A stretch of DNA of 64,000 nucleotides from Alitta virens (taxonomy: Eukaryota; Annelida; Polychaeta; Phyllodocida; Nereididae), in NCBI GenBank assembly GCA_932294295.1, contig OW028582.1:39779204-39843203 (forward strand), read 5' to 3'. The notes below the pieces were generated by a model. It made no database searches, was not told the origin of the DNA, and saw nothing but the letters and a program-made list of their open reading frames with translations. The translations under genes were made by a program, and so were the position numbers. Shown here piece after piece: positions 34,881 through 47,700 of the stretch; positions within the stretch are counted from its first letter, which is position 1, and each line of letters starts with the position of its first letter.

Positions 34881-36107
34881 TATTTTATTTTCCTTTTCTG
34901 TAATAAGTTTTTACCCTTCACACCAACTTGTACATTATTAATATGCATTATAATTATTATTACTAATTTACATTTTATATAATTTTTTTCAGTGAACATT
35001 GTTTAAAATAAAATGAAGTTCCTTAAATTGTGACAGATATCTAGCAAACAAGCTTAAACAGCCATTTAATTGTGAACTTTATTATTAAGACAAGGAACTG
35101 AGTTGATGAGGCTAACTTATCAAAGGAGATGGATATCATCATAATGTACGTTGCTATCTGAATATAGTAGACACCGGTCAAGGGGTGTCCAGCTGATAGT
35201 TGAGAGGGCAGTCAAAGAAAGGGGGGGGGGTGTTAATTGGCTATCAGATAAGAGAGGAATGTCTCTGCCTGACCTCTGGGGTGAAATTGACAAACTATGA
35301 CAGGCTATTAAGAGGGGTAAACTTCTATCATTACCATTCTGTCGGGAACGCTGGAAATTATAAATATATATATATAGATTTTATTGACATGTAAAATATC
35401 ATAAATGATACATATGTCATTCAGTTAAAAGATAACATGAAAGAGACATTAATGTAAGTACAGAAAGCAATAAAATTTCAATAATCAAGGTTCCAGCCAC
35501 CAAGTTAACTTATAATACGTGTTTAAAATCCACATACACAATAGAAAAAAATACAAGCCGCTAATAAAAACATTTCACTCTCAAAGTCCAAAACATGACA
35601 AGCACATCATAACTAATAAACTAATAAACTAAATTAATAACTGTGTGGATACAGGAGATGGTTTTCTCTACACATCAGCTTGAAGGAGAAACTTTCCTAA
35701 ACTAATTAATAACTCAGGTTCCTTGTTTGTCATTATTGCTGTAAACTTAGTTATATCATCTAGAGACAAGAAGTTGTTAATAAATTTAGTTGCATTCAAA
35801 AAAAGGTTAACACGGTGTTGCTCATTACCAGGACAGACAATCAAAACAAACTCTTACGAGCACTTTTTTCCCCTTACGATCACTTTTGATGAAAAAAATC
35901 ATGAGTAAACTAGAGACACTGGTTCAACTTTTAGTGATGGTTTGGGGTCGATAGGGCAACTATAACATATTCAGAATCACGTTTAAAGGTGAAAATGAGC
36001 CTCAGTGCGTTACCACAGAAGTGTAGCTGTTGCTGCAGACCTGCCTATCATTACCAATTAAATGGTAGCGCTGGAGCGCTACTATTTCGTGATAATTCAC
36101 TCGACTG

Positions 36108-36570
36108 TAGATGCGATCTTGCCTTCTATCTGGCTCACCCCAATCTGGTCACCAGAGTCAAAACTCGGGCAGTTTTGTGTTCATAGCATATTTAAGGTAT
36201 TCATAGCATATTTGAGGCATTCTGGGGTAACCCCATCGTATCCTGGTGCCCTACCAGCTTTTAATTTCTTGATATATGTACAAACTTTTGCCGAGTTAAA
36301 AGGTACTGTAGTAGTCGGAGTAGCTTATAGATTATTATGCGATTTTCAATATCTTCAGCCATCATAATTGTGGGAGTTTTCACATCATCAGAATTATAGA
36401 ACTTTTCTGTTAAATATTTGTGCAGAGAATTTATATATAGAAACATCGTTACTTTGTACTTGATCCCTCTTTTGGGCTCGTATAGCATTCCAAAATTTCT
36501 TTGAGTTACCATATTTGCAAAGATTGGTTAAGTTACCAACATTTCTCTGGTGATGGCCTCGAAGGGCTTC
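36108..36570 (-). pseudogene. LINE fragment (pre-RT and RT start)
   Basis: On the minus strand, frames give NSKKFWNAIRA near 36490-36520, then a degraded stretch, then VCTYIKKLKAGRAPGYDGVTP at about 36220-36290, the block just before RT motif 1 in many LINEs. Frame changes and stops interrupt it. It abuts the right end of the 6.7-kb transposon. I could not find the matching remainder left of 29399, so it is unclear whether the transposon landed inside this LINE. Confidence 0.6.
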
Positions 36571-38880
36571 CCAAAATTTTAGTTAAACATGAAAATAGTC
36601 TAACAATATTGCACTGGAAGGATTACTTATTAAAAAAATCTGATTATTCTAACAATATATTCATAATGTTTTTGAAATATTAGACATGTTGCTGCACACT
36701 TTTCTAGGGTCCACACTTTCATACTTTTACAATGTGATCTACAATATTGTGACAATATTATACAATGTTGTGACAAGATTGTCATGATATGCTTATGTTT
36801 GCAAGGCACACTACTATCATAGCATTGCCTATGCAGCAAAATATCAATACCAATTCTGCCGGAGATGATAAAGAATATTGCAATGAAGTATATAGTATGC
36901 TTGATGTCAATTTAAATGCACTTTGCATGTTATAAACAGTCGTCACCTTCAGAAAGATTAACAGCGTATCAGCGTAGCGTGACGCAATTTTGTGCAGGAC
37001 GACAGAATCATTCAACCGTTAAATATAGGTCAACCTTAGCTGACCATCCACCCCTCCCCCAATCTCTGGGTTTGAGCTTTGCTATGTAATTTTCTTCCTT
37101 CTTGTCTCCAATATTCAACATTTATTATGTACATATCCATAAATATTGTTAACTTATTTCTTCTCACATGTTCTCCCTTTTGTATACTCTTATATATGTT
37201 TTGCTGTATAAATCCACAATTTCAGTACCATTTAATAAATTAAAATGTAACCCAAAGTGTCTGTCGTTCCTGCACATAGCATTATCACGACAATTAATTC
37301 AATAGGAGTTTATTTATGTCACTATTTTGTCATGTATGGCCATAATACAAAAAATGCAGTCAAATTATGCACAATTCATGATGCTGATATTTGAATGTAT
37401 ATTAAAGTTTAATGTATTCGATACATAGCTGCAGGTTTTTACACATTCGATTAGGTCAACCTCAATGTCATTTAGGATTAAATAATTTTCACTAAAGATG
37501 GCTGATTAACTTTTAAAATCAAACACTGCTTTGGGGCATTTCAGACACCCTCAACAATATGATCATTTAATAGAGAAAGAAAAGAAGAAAGGGAGAAGAC
37601 GAAAATAATGCAAGGAGGAGAAGATAGGAAGAAGCAGAAAAGGAGAAAAGAAGAAGCAGGAGAAGAGGAAGAAAAGATAATAAGAAGCAGAATAAAATTA
37701 AGAAAAGAAGATAAGAATAAGAAGAAAAACTTGTATAAATTCCCCCGATCCCTGGAGCTACATTAAATAAAAGCCAGAAAGTCATAGAATACCTTTCTGA
37801 ACAAATACTGAATTCACTCCCTCTGAAAACGGCAAAATTTGCCATGTTATACGGCACCTAGAGCCTCTCGCCCGAACATGCACGAAGCTGTACAACGCAC
37901 TTCTGTCATTTCCGTCGGAGTTCGCCATCTTGTGACCGAAAACAGCCGAGGGACTCGCGGAGGCAACAAACAACGATTTCAAGAAATGTATGGAACACTG
38001 CGTGCCAATAATAACTAGTACCTAGATAAATAATATCATAAAAAACACATGTTACCAAATCTCGTAACCAACGTTAGGAAAACTTTGTTTGTATACAATT
38101 GCGCTTGGGTGAGATTTAAATTCCAGAAAAGGCTCAGTCAAAATTATCGTGGTGCTGCCACCTGTTGCTGGTTTGTAGTGAGTGCTGCCACCTAGCTCCT
38201 GCAACCTTGAACATACAGCCTATGGCCTCTGGCCTTTGGCTAAAATAGCCTTCACCTATTGTAAGGACAGTGAAAACGTGATATTTTAGGGTTAGTTTAA
38301 GGGCACCTGCCAAGTCCAATCCCATCACAACACAGCTACCATTCTGCCATTACAATGCCTCTCCCCGCCCGCCGGGCAACCCGCCACAAATTTTCTGCTA
38401 TTTTTTCACAACCACCCACTCTGCTAACAGCCCCCCAGAACCCCACCTCACTATTTTCCCCTTGGCTAAATATCATAAGACTCAACTTTGGCAACCAACA
38501 AGCCTTGTCTCAACAGACAAGAAACTTCCCGAAGTAAATCGCCGATTACTCGGCAGCCGCAGAACGTACAAACATAATCTTGATACCGTTTTAAAGACGA
38601 GAATTTCCCCGTTCTTTTAATGCAAGAAACACGTTTCTGCGTTGCGGTATTGCCGAGTAATCTATTTAAGAAATTGCCGACAAAATTATTCAATTTATTG
38701 TCATTTTAACAATGTGAATCAGTATAAGAAAACATGTTATACACATAAATTTCATTTCAGATTGTTTGTAGGGTATTAGGGCAACATCATATCTAAAGAT
38801 AAAAGATCAGCCAAATCCAAACATTTCTACTATTTAAAAAAAAAAAAAGAATTCAAACTATCAATTATTATAGAATGTTT
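36571..38880. other. Non-coding interval with polypurine tract
   Basis: No supported gene. 37570-37730 is an almost pure purine GAA/GAAG tract. A short inverted pair around GATTACTCGGCA (38544-38555 and 38652-38663) may be a small hairpin or MITE remnant. Confidence 0.4.
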
Positions 38881-39690
38881 GACCTTGCATTTGACCTTGA
38901 AATTTAGGTCAAAGGTCAAAACCGACAGCAGATTCTGAAAGCTCATATGTGAATTGTGGGGGGTCACCAATGCTTGGCATTTGGCTAAAGTGAATATTTC
39001 TCATTGAAAATGGACATTTTCATCATGTTTTCACTAATGATTCGGTTTTCCATTTTTATGAATTTTTTTAAATTGACAAATACAGTTTTGTCAAATCGAT
39101 TAAATTTCGTAATAACACACATAAATGTCCCTCAAACTAAAAAATTCCTGGAGAAAAACTTGATGTCTTGGTATTTTTGAGACTTTTTGAAAATATACTG
39201 TTTTTAGATTTCAGCGGTCAATTTGACCTTGAAAATGACTTCCAAGGTCAAATTTGACATTTGGGTACATGTTTGGGGTAGTTTACTATAGAATGTTATA
39301 AGCTAAAACCAATATTTCATGGTGAAATGAACATGGGGTACCTATTTTTCATAATTTAAAAATGGGAAAAACTCATTATTTCAAAAACCGATAGAGATAT
39401 CAACTTTAAAGTTCTATCTGCACTAACCCCGGCTTCTTACAACCTCCGATTTTGGCTGAGTGGAACAGCAACTGAAAACTGCACCATGTTGCATTGTGGC
39501 ATGTTCCGCATGAGTGATTCACAATTATGTAATGTCAAAACACTTTAAAACACATTTAATCACAAGATTTAAGACCATTTGTATTAACTGTAATGGTTTA
39601 TTAGGCGATATGTCAATTTTAAGTTCTTCAAAGTTGGCACTAAAAGTGACCTGTGACCTTGAAAAATAGGTCAAGGTCACTAAAACTGGG
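38881..39690. promoter_or_regulatory. Cluster of nuclear-receptor-like half-sites
   Basis: AGGTCAAAGGTCA at 38906-38918 is a perfect direct repeat with one-base spacing (DR1 type). TGACCTTGA or TCAAGGTCA (extended half-site, ERR/SF-1 type) and AGGTCA variants recur near 38880, 38892, 39219, 39244 and 39648-39680, where two face each other as an inverted pair. Functional use is not shown; the words could come from a repeat family. Confidence 0.4.
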
Positions 39691-41515
39691 TCGAAGTAAT
39701 AAGGTCATCCTACGGAGGTAGGTGAAGCCTAATAAGAAGCTACAAAGACAAAAATAGAAAGATGGTAACAACATGAAAATTACGATGAAAAATGTGGGTC
39801 ATGAAGACGGTTAGAATAGTAGGAAACAATCTAAATGAATCACTTTATATTTCTTAGAATAAATACGAAAATACCATGTCATATATGGTCTTTTATCATA
39901 ATATAAATACACTCCTGCTGTCTTCGAGAGAATTGACTGGTTATTAAAAGTTCACGTTTTTGTTATTTTACGTAACTGCATCTCACATAAAATTATGATA
40001 TCGCCGTTTTTATCTACCTATCTACCTGCTTATCTATCGATCTATCTATATAGAAATCTAGCAATCTAGCAATGTAGCTATGTAGTTAGCTAGCTATTCA
40101 TATACTTCTCATGCTTGTATCTGTCTATCGATCCATCTATTCAACCATATAATTATATCAGGTAAGGTCTCTCCGCCATTAAATTCCATTCAACTGAACT
40201 GACCGGACTTCGATCAGTGCCTTTGGAATTTATCTTGCTGACCAATGTCCATCCAGTCTTGGCTTGGCCAGTATCCAAGTGTATGGCCCTGCATCCGGTA
40301 AGTGATACGCTAATATGGCACTTTTGGAACATCGTGCATGCAAATTATAAAATAGCAATGGCCGTCAGAGGGAAATTATTATTCTCCCCATTAAGCACTC
40401 ATATATAAGGGGTAATATTGTCAAGAAAAAGGTATATTTGAAGTGCATTCCATTTACGTCACAGAACAAAAGGTAAAAGAAAAAAAACATTTCATTCGGT
40501 GAGAATTTACACCTGTCAAAAACCACCAAGGAAAAAAGTATCAAAGCAGAAATATTCAGGATTTGTCTCTTAAATGACGCCTACATGATTACATTTTACA
40601 ATGCAATTACCAAGAAAGTTATATATCTTCTAGAGAAAAAAAACAGAAGAATAGGACGTAAACCTACCTGTATATATGTGCGGTGACAGGTATCATCCAA
40701 TAAAACAGTCTTTTATAATAACATTGTAAATACACTTAAAAAAATAGCAATTTGTCTTAGATAAGTCACTTGTTGATATTCCCCACAAATTTGTAATCCT
40801 TTTTTGCCTTTAAGAGCCCTTGATGGAGCTAATTTCAAGGCGGTTGGCTCCAAAGGCAAGTAGTGCCAGAGATGAAGTTGTAGTATCACTCCGCTCCTTG
40901 CTTAACACCGCGCGCTACTAGTACGCCGCCTAGCGGGTGGGCCCAGAATTCTCCCATTCACATTCGATTAGTCTTGGATCACAATGGCAATACTTTTATT
41001 CTTTCTTTTTGCATTTCCTATGATTCATGGCTATGCATTACGTAATCTGATTATTTATAAAACAACCGTAATTTGCGCTAGTATTACTCAATGTACAATG
41101 AAATCACTCATAATACTTGATCTATCTCTACAACATTCCACCCTAAGTTAGGCCGTAACATAACAAATTACCAGACACAGAGGGTTATTGTTATCAATAG
41201 TGTCTGTTCAACAGCTGGAATTTGGTACCCTGACAAAATTTCATACTATATGGCCTTTTGATAGTCACATTGACTTATCTCGGTTTGTCTTAAAGAACAA
41301 AAAATTGAACACCAACACTACTGCACCCAAGTGCTTAGCATCATCCAGCAGTATTGTCTAAAGTAGTGCCGTGGTGCTTTTTAGGGGTCTCATGGCCGCA
41401 AATAAATTAAAAAAATTATCTAAGGCAATATTTGCCCTACATGAGTGAAATTTCATCAATAGCATGTCTAAATTATAGTATTTTCATATTTCAAACTTCA
41501 CGTTGTTATTCATAT
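39691..41515. other. Non-coding interval
   Basis: No supported gene. Short TCTA runs at 40010-40050 and 40125-40145, a GC-richer patch at 40830-40960, and a segment near 41250-41290 that resembles an arm of the foldback MITE at 26459-26929. Confidence 0.4.
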
Positions 41516-42517
41516 CGTAGAGGAGACTGGGGCCCCAGGCATGGGGTCCATTGGGACAGATGCTTGGGACCACTGGAACATCAAAAAACAACAGTGTTTT
41601 ATTTATTTTTTTTGCAATGAAATTATTCAATTTGTTAATTGTCATTCACACTAAGCCAATTATAAGCTTAGTGAGCATCTTTCAGACTTCGAAGCACGTC
41701 ATTCGAATTTTTGACATGATTGAATTAATATGATACAATTTTGATCTTTTTCAGATAATAGAGATAGAATTTCAATTAACTGCGTCAAAACAATAAAATA
41801 CCAAATAACTGGTACAATTCTTCAATTATAAAACCATTGGTTGAAATGGTTAGCTAAAACGATTTAACAAATCCCAGTCATAATTTGAAACTTTCCATAT
41901 GGAGTTCTAGATGAAAAATTTACTTTCGGGATGTTTTATTTAGCAAGTTAAACTGATATCTTAAAATCATTGCCTAGTTAATTTTTTTGCCAATTTCAAT
42001 ATATACCTGTTGAGACATGAAGTTGGGACGAAGTGCCTTGATGGTGTAATAAAACCCTCTCTTCTTGAGGCCAGGGTCACTCTAACTGTGCTTCTCAAGT
42101 TCATCTTTTTGGTTCTTGCCATACTTTGATAATAGTTATTCAACATAATTTTGGTTAAATATACAGTCACCTCACTGTTCTAAAGTACCCCAACCTGACT
42201 GTCCCAATGGTCCCCATGCAATGGTTTTTAAAAGAACCCCCTGTTCGCTCTTTCATTCATGCTGTTAAGAAACATAGATATGAAACTGTTGTGCACTATT
42301 GTATGAAATGCTAGGGTTCAAAAGTATGAACAGTAAATTTACTTCAGACTTCAAAAAACATGAAATGATCCACCACAGCTGAATGCTTCACTTGATCTTG
42401 ACGGTTTCCACAGCTTTACTTCGAGGCCAGCCTTGGATTTCGCAAGGTGTTTATCATCCAGATATGGCAGGTGTCCCAATGTACCCCATGTCCCAAAGGG
42501 CCCCAGTTTCCCCTACG
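41516..42517. mobile_element. 1.0-kb DNA transposon with long imperfect TIRs
   Basis: The left end starts CGTAGAGGAGACTGGGGCCC (41516). The right end, inverted, starts CGTAGGGGAAACTGGGGCCC (42517 downwards). Both continue to a CATGGGGT-C/A-CATTGGGACA block, so the TIRs are about 46 bp. A related CCCAATGGTCCCCATG word occurs internally at 42202-42217. No ORF of note; non-autonomous. No clear target duplication was found. Confidence 0.7.
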
Positions 42518-43274
42518 TTTTTCTTTCATACTAATGGATAACCGGGGAAACATGTTGAATATCGGTGTTAGATTGTGTTTCTGGAACAGAACTCAAGCAC
42601 TGATGCACTTACCCTTAACATATTCATATGATATTATTTTATATGGTTTAGTTTTTTTGCGCCATTTGCTAGTCACATTGACTACAAAATCTAGAATTTG
42701 TGGAATTTGCACACTACTGCATACAATATTTGCAAGAATATAGTGTAGTTGTGCGTGTTTCATGACCACTAATATATAGAATATTCATAATAAGGAAAAT
42801 ATGAAAAATTCTTAGTGACGTCATTTCAGAAATACTGAAAATATCCATCAAGAGGGCGTGGCTAAACTGACCATTTTGTGAATACGGAAATATATATATC
42901 AGCTCTCGACCAATCAGCGTCCTGCATTCGGCATGGACAGAGGATAAAGTTTGATATTGATTGCTATTGACCTTTAAGACTAACAAGTCACTTCAAAGTA
43001 AACTTAAAGTTATGTAGCTGTATGCTGCCGATCCAGAGTCTTAATTGGAAGTAAGTAATCATGAAGTAAAAATATGCTGTTACCACATGATCAGTCTGAG
43101 CTTGTATCTATAGGTTATCACATAGCAAGAGGCTGTATCTCCCTGGTATCATCACCCGAGACTGTATCATCCCGAGACTCCATAGTGCTTTTACTTCCCC
43201 TTGCACAGATACCGAGTACAATAATACAATGACTTCAAATAAAAGACTGGTCTTATTTGGATAAATGTTTTGTT
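42518..43274. other. Non-coding interval
   Basis: AT-rich. Contains a TGACGTCA word at 42816-42823 and short repeats of ATCATCCCGAGACT at 43145-43185. No gene seen. Confidence 0.4.
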
Positions 43275-43383
43275 GGGGTTGGCTGAAACCAACCTTAAGT
43301 ACAAATGATAAATGAGGGGTTGGCTAAAACCACCCTCAAGTACAAACAGTAAATGAGGGGTTGGCGAAAAACCACCCTCGAGT
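43275..43383. repeat. 41-bp tandem repeat, ~2.7 units
   Basis: GGGGTTGGC starts at 43275, 43316 and 43357, an exact 41-bp period. Each unit pairs GGTTGGC with an ACCACCCTC-type half, so single units are quasi-palindromic. Confidence 0.85.
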
Positions 43384-43415
43384 CAACATATGGTTAACCT
43401 TGAATTAAATGAGTG

Positions 43416-43435
43416 CTCCAGTGACTTAATGTACA
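43416..43435 (+). repeat. Left copy of inverted 20-mer
   Basis: Reverse complement of TGTACATTAAGTCACTGGAG, which occurs at 54333-54352. A perfect 20-nt match over this distance is unlikely by chance. Confidence 0.7.
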
Positions 43436-44569
43436 AAAATAGGCAAAATGAGGATGCTGGCATTAAACTTCTAATCACATGTTAGTCGATGCACCAAATT
43501 TTGCATTTAAATAACTGAATTTAATAGAATTATTTGCTTCATTAGAAAAGCATAAAAGTAGAATAGTACTCTTGCATGTATAGGAAATTTTGGGACTAAA
43601 AAGTGGATTTTTGACCCAAAATTACGGCGCCACGCTATGATGAAAGATTAAAACGAAGTAAATACTGATTTGTATTGCTGATGCCTTCTGCTATAAATAT
43701 CGATGGGCACACTTTTGAGATCGCCCCCCATTCGAGCTAAAAATAGCTCTAAATGTACTTCCCGCCAAAACCGTGATCAGATCTGGGCTGTGGCATCTGC
43801 TATGCAACTGCTTACAAGCGGAAAATAAAAAAATGTGCCTGCAATTATAGGTTTCCTGAATTAATCTGTGATCATGAATGATTTTTATTGATCATGATCA
43901 TGTACAATAGCGCCACGCCACTATTTAAATTTTTTTTGCAGGTTGTTTAGTATCTGTTTGCTAGGTTGACAGTGATGCATTGTGGGACATGTTAAGTTGG
44001 AGAAGAACTGTCATGGCAGGGTGACGTTCTGTCAGCTGTGTTGTAGGTGATATTTAGTGATATTTCAGGCATCTACCATGTGGCAGAAGATTTAATTCGA
44101 CACTGAAACACTTTAAGGTCATTTTTGCTAAGTTGTCAATCAGTGACATTACTTCAGTTACAAGAACTCGGGGACTCCAGCTGAACACTAGTAAGACTGG
44201 CAATGTGGCATTGACAGCTGTGGATTACCTGCGGATTACAGCATTATTAATGTCAGAAATGGCATAAGAAATGGATCTTTCAGCAAAGGAAGGCATCACG
44301 TTGAATTAGGAGGTGAGTTTAAATGGTGTCATGTTCATTTGTATGCATATTTTGATGTGAAAATGCCGATTAATACCGTTGTAAATTGAGCGCCCAAAAA
44401 GTTGCTATTTTTAGAATGGCTAATGTGTTCATTATCAACAGAATCATATTGTCATCTTTTTTTTTAAATCTGGGAACTGTGATTACTATTATATGATATA
44501 TAAAAATCATTAGTTGATACTTTAGGTCCATTAATCTTGTTGAAACATGTTATGAGAAAGTTCAGTCAC

Positions 44570-44660
44570 CTCGCATGACATCATGACATGTACATGTAGA
44601 TGACGTCATTTGACACATGCGCACTGACAGCTGACTTAGGTGGCGGCATATATGAATCAC
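44570..44660 (+). promoter_or_regulatory. Candidate promoter: CRE palindrome and NRF-1-like site
   Basis: ATGACGTCAT at 44600-44609 is a perfect CRE/ATF palindrome, and ACATGCGCAC at 44614-44623 resembles an NRF-1 half-site. They lie about 110 bp upstream of the favoured start codon at 44729. The ATG at 44600 is part of the CRE word, one reason not to use it as the start. An upstream 5' UTR exon ending at a GTGAGT donor (44313) and splicing to 44717 is an alternative. Confidence 0.35.
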
Positions 44661-44728
44661 GGCATAGCAGACGGCTTCAGTCAGTTCTGAAGATTTTAAT
44701 TGTGTTTACTGTTAAGTGGTTCTCAAAA

Positions 44729-47700
44729 ATGACTTGTAATTATTACAAGGTCTTAGTTGCTAGGGCAACAAAGCTTGCAAATTTTAGAGAAGTGTTGAAT
44801 GGCAATAGTAAGTCTGAGACTTCATTGTCAAACTCAGTCACTGTGAGTGACAGGTATGACAGATATGCAGAGATTGTTCAAGGTACTCCTTCAATGAGTG
44901 TACCATATGATGGTTGTTTTAGGAAAGATGTTTCCCGGTTTGAGAAGCAATTGTCTAAGAGTACATTTTTTAGCAACAACAAATTGGGAGAAAAGAAGGC
45001 CTACTTGTCCCAGTTTGGCTTGATTGGTTGGTGTGAGCTTAGTTCTGGACAGAAAAGAAAGCATACTCCCAAAAAATGTGAAGACTGTGAAGGGTTAGAC
45101 AAACTTGTACAGGTTGCAAATGAGGCAGTATCAGCTGACACAAATGATGGAGTCCAAGTTTTGAATAATGTTTTTACTGCCTTGAAGTTGTCAGGATTTA
45201 ACAGTAAATATCCGTTATCCCTAGAGAGTTCTCTAGAAAAGACTGCCCCTGTTAAGTTAAAACTGCGTGAGATGAAAACCGAGTCAACCAATAATCTTAA
45301 AGCAGCCTTGAAAAAAACTACTTTAGCTCCCGATGCTGAGTTGCAAACGGTTTTTAGAAACAATTTGTCTTTTTCCACTTACGAGAAAGTTCGTAAAAGT
45401 CATGCTCTGTTAAGCAAAGACGAAAGTGTTAAAATCCAAGGTTATGGGAAAAAAAAAGATCCCGTTGGTAAATTTGACTCATATTTGTTTGAAAAGGAAG
45501 CTTTGAGAATGGAAGTGGAGTCTCTACCTGCTGGTTGCAATGTGAATTGGTCAGAATTGGCACGAAAGCACAAATTAAAGTGTCATGATGGAAAATCCCC
45601 TTCAAATGGAGGACAGATTGTCAAATTGTTTGTGGAATCTGTTGGTGTAGACACCAAACAGTTTAATGTAGACTGTGAGGTTTCAGGTCGAGACATTCCT
45701 GCCCGTGTACGTCGTTACAGAAGGTACTTACAACGTGGTATTAGTTGCCCTATGTCACCATCCGCTAATCAACTCAAACAGGAATTAAGAAGGGTAAAGG
45801 CAGATGGAGTAGTTTATGTAGGAGCTGATGTTGCACCTAAAACCTTTGTCGAGAAAAAGGTCAGTGCAGATGGTGCAGTGATTGACAAACAGTTCAGCGT
45901 GAGTGGGAAACAAATGGAACTGAAGATAATTCTTCAGAAAGAGCTCCAGCGTCAGTCAAATCTTGGTTTGCTGCAGGTAAAGGGAGAAGGCCCACATACA
46001 GTCTATTTTAAGGTTTGGCATGACCATGGTGATCTGTGTGGTCACAGTCATTTTTTGAGCACTGTTATGGTGATGTATGATGAAAATATTCACACATCTG
46101 AAAGTCAACGACTTGTTGAGAAACCTGTTGTCAATTTATTGGGTCGATCTGGTTCTAGTGTTGCAGATCAGCTTTCTTATAGCCGTTGCCGGTGCCAAGA
46201 TTTCCTTAACCTTGCTGAAAATCCTATTTTTATTACCAATTCTGATTCTGTAGCGGTTCAATTCATTTGTAAACCACGGTTCTTTTGTGGGGATTCACCA
46301 GCACGTGCCTTCGAGGCTGGCCACCAAATTGGTGGAAACTATCGATGTCCTTGCGGAATTCATATCTCTGATCATTATGATCTTGGGAAGGCATTGACAT
46401 ACAAACAAAGGTCATTGGTGTCTACCTGTGAGTGCATTGAAAAGGGCATATTGTACAAAAACAAGAACGGCCCAATTTTTAGGGATCTAAAAAAGCCAAT
46501 GATAGAACTCGAGTTGAGGGCCAGGAATCTTCATCCTGCTAAAACCTCATACTACACCTGCAATCGTGACCAGCTACAGGATATTCTGAATCGGGACCTT
46601 TGTGGCATCCAGAGATATCCTGCATTGTTACAATTCCAAGAAGATGGTCTCACTGTAGACAAAATGAACTGTGATGATTATGAAATTTGTTATTTGGAGT
46701 TTATGCATGATTTTGTTAATTTATTTGATCACATGACAAAGGAGTTGCCATCACATTATCCATTGCTAGAGTTAAAAACATTTCTGGATGCAGCAAAAGG
46801 AGACAGACAGAAATTGCGAGCGGTTGATGCAAGGCTAATTTCGATCAAATTGTTTCATTACCTAGACAACCATAGTGATTGTCCTGTTGAACTTAAGCGT
46901 CTTTGGCAGTACTTTGTGGAGATTTCTGAGATTTGCTACAGCTTGGAATGCAAGCGATGTCCCAGGCAGATTTATAGATTGTATAATATTGTCTTTTGCT
47001 TCTCAATGTTGTTGAAGGAAATAGTTGGGTCAAAGCCTCAAAAGTTGTCTGGTAACCAGTTCTATGGTATCCATTTTCATAACATAGTAGTCCATACCCC
47101 AGCTGTATACCGAGTTGTGTCTATTAGAAGCCTTCTGGCTGAGCTAGATGAAAGCATGATTCATCAGTTACGAAAAATCACTGATGCAACAAGCAATAGA
47201 AGGCCAGACCATGTGATTGAGAACGCACTTGTGCGACTGTCCTTTTTGGAAAGACCAAATGATATGACACAATCAGTTGTCAGTAAGGAGGCAAGCCAGG
47301 TTCGACATGCTGGAAACTCAGTGATCCCTGAGAGGTGGCTTGTTAACGACAAACGTCATGCTGTGGTCGCCCATTTGAAAAATGTGGCGGACTACATTGA
47401 GTGCTCATGGTGGAAATGGAGGGGGAGAGATTTGATATTGCTTGATGGACAAGACCAGCACCTGGAAGGTGGCCCAAAAATGGAGCACTTTAGAGACAAG
47501 AGCTTAGTGCAGGTATATTAGTATGCTGTTAATATGCTATTTTGACTGCCAATCTATATAATTTTTATATCCAGGGGTTCCCCTAGCATTTTCATGTTCT
47601 TCAAATTTCTCAATCTCAAATGCTGGCTGGCAGGCATCGAGCTGTTAAAAGCAGGCACATTATATGTGCTCTAATAAATCAGGTGTTCAAAGTGACTTCA

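Larger units (their letters stand above)
29399..36107. mobile_element. 6.7-kb non-autonomous DNA transposon, copy 1
   Basis: The left end (29399-29428) and the inverted right end (36078-36107) match at 26 of 30 positions; both start CAGTC and contain GAATTATCA and GAAAT. TAGAT directly precedes the left end (29394-29398) and directly follows the right end (36108-36112), a candidate 5-bp target duplication. The left boundary is confirmed independently: a second copy at 60544 starts at the same CAGTCC, and the sequences outside differ apart from an AT. No transposase ORF is present; the interior is tetranucleotide arrays, degenerate short repeats and a nested MITE. CAG-starting ends with a 5-8 bp duplication would suit a hAT-like element, but this is not proven. 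Confidence 0.75.

Noticed and set aside
34008..34982. Plus-strand ORFs of 137 and 212 codons rich in Phe, Leu and Ser
   Set aside because: Artefacts of the TTTC array; several frames are open at once and no domain is present.
44600..44728. 43-codon N-terminal extension of the 984-residue protein
   Set aside because: Its ATG is part of a CRE palindrome, and the composition changes at the internal ATG with better context; kept only as an alternative.
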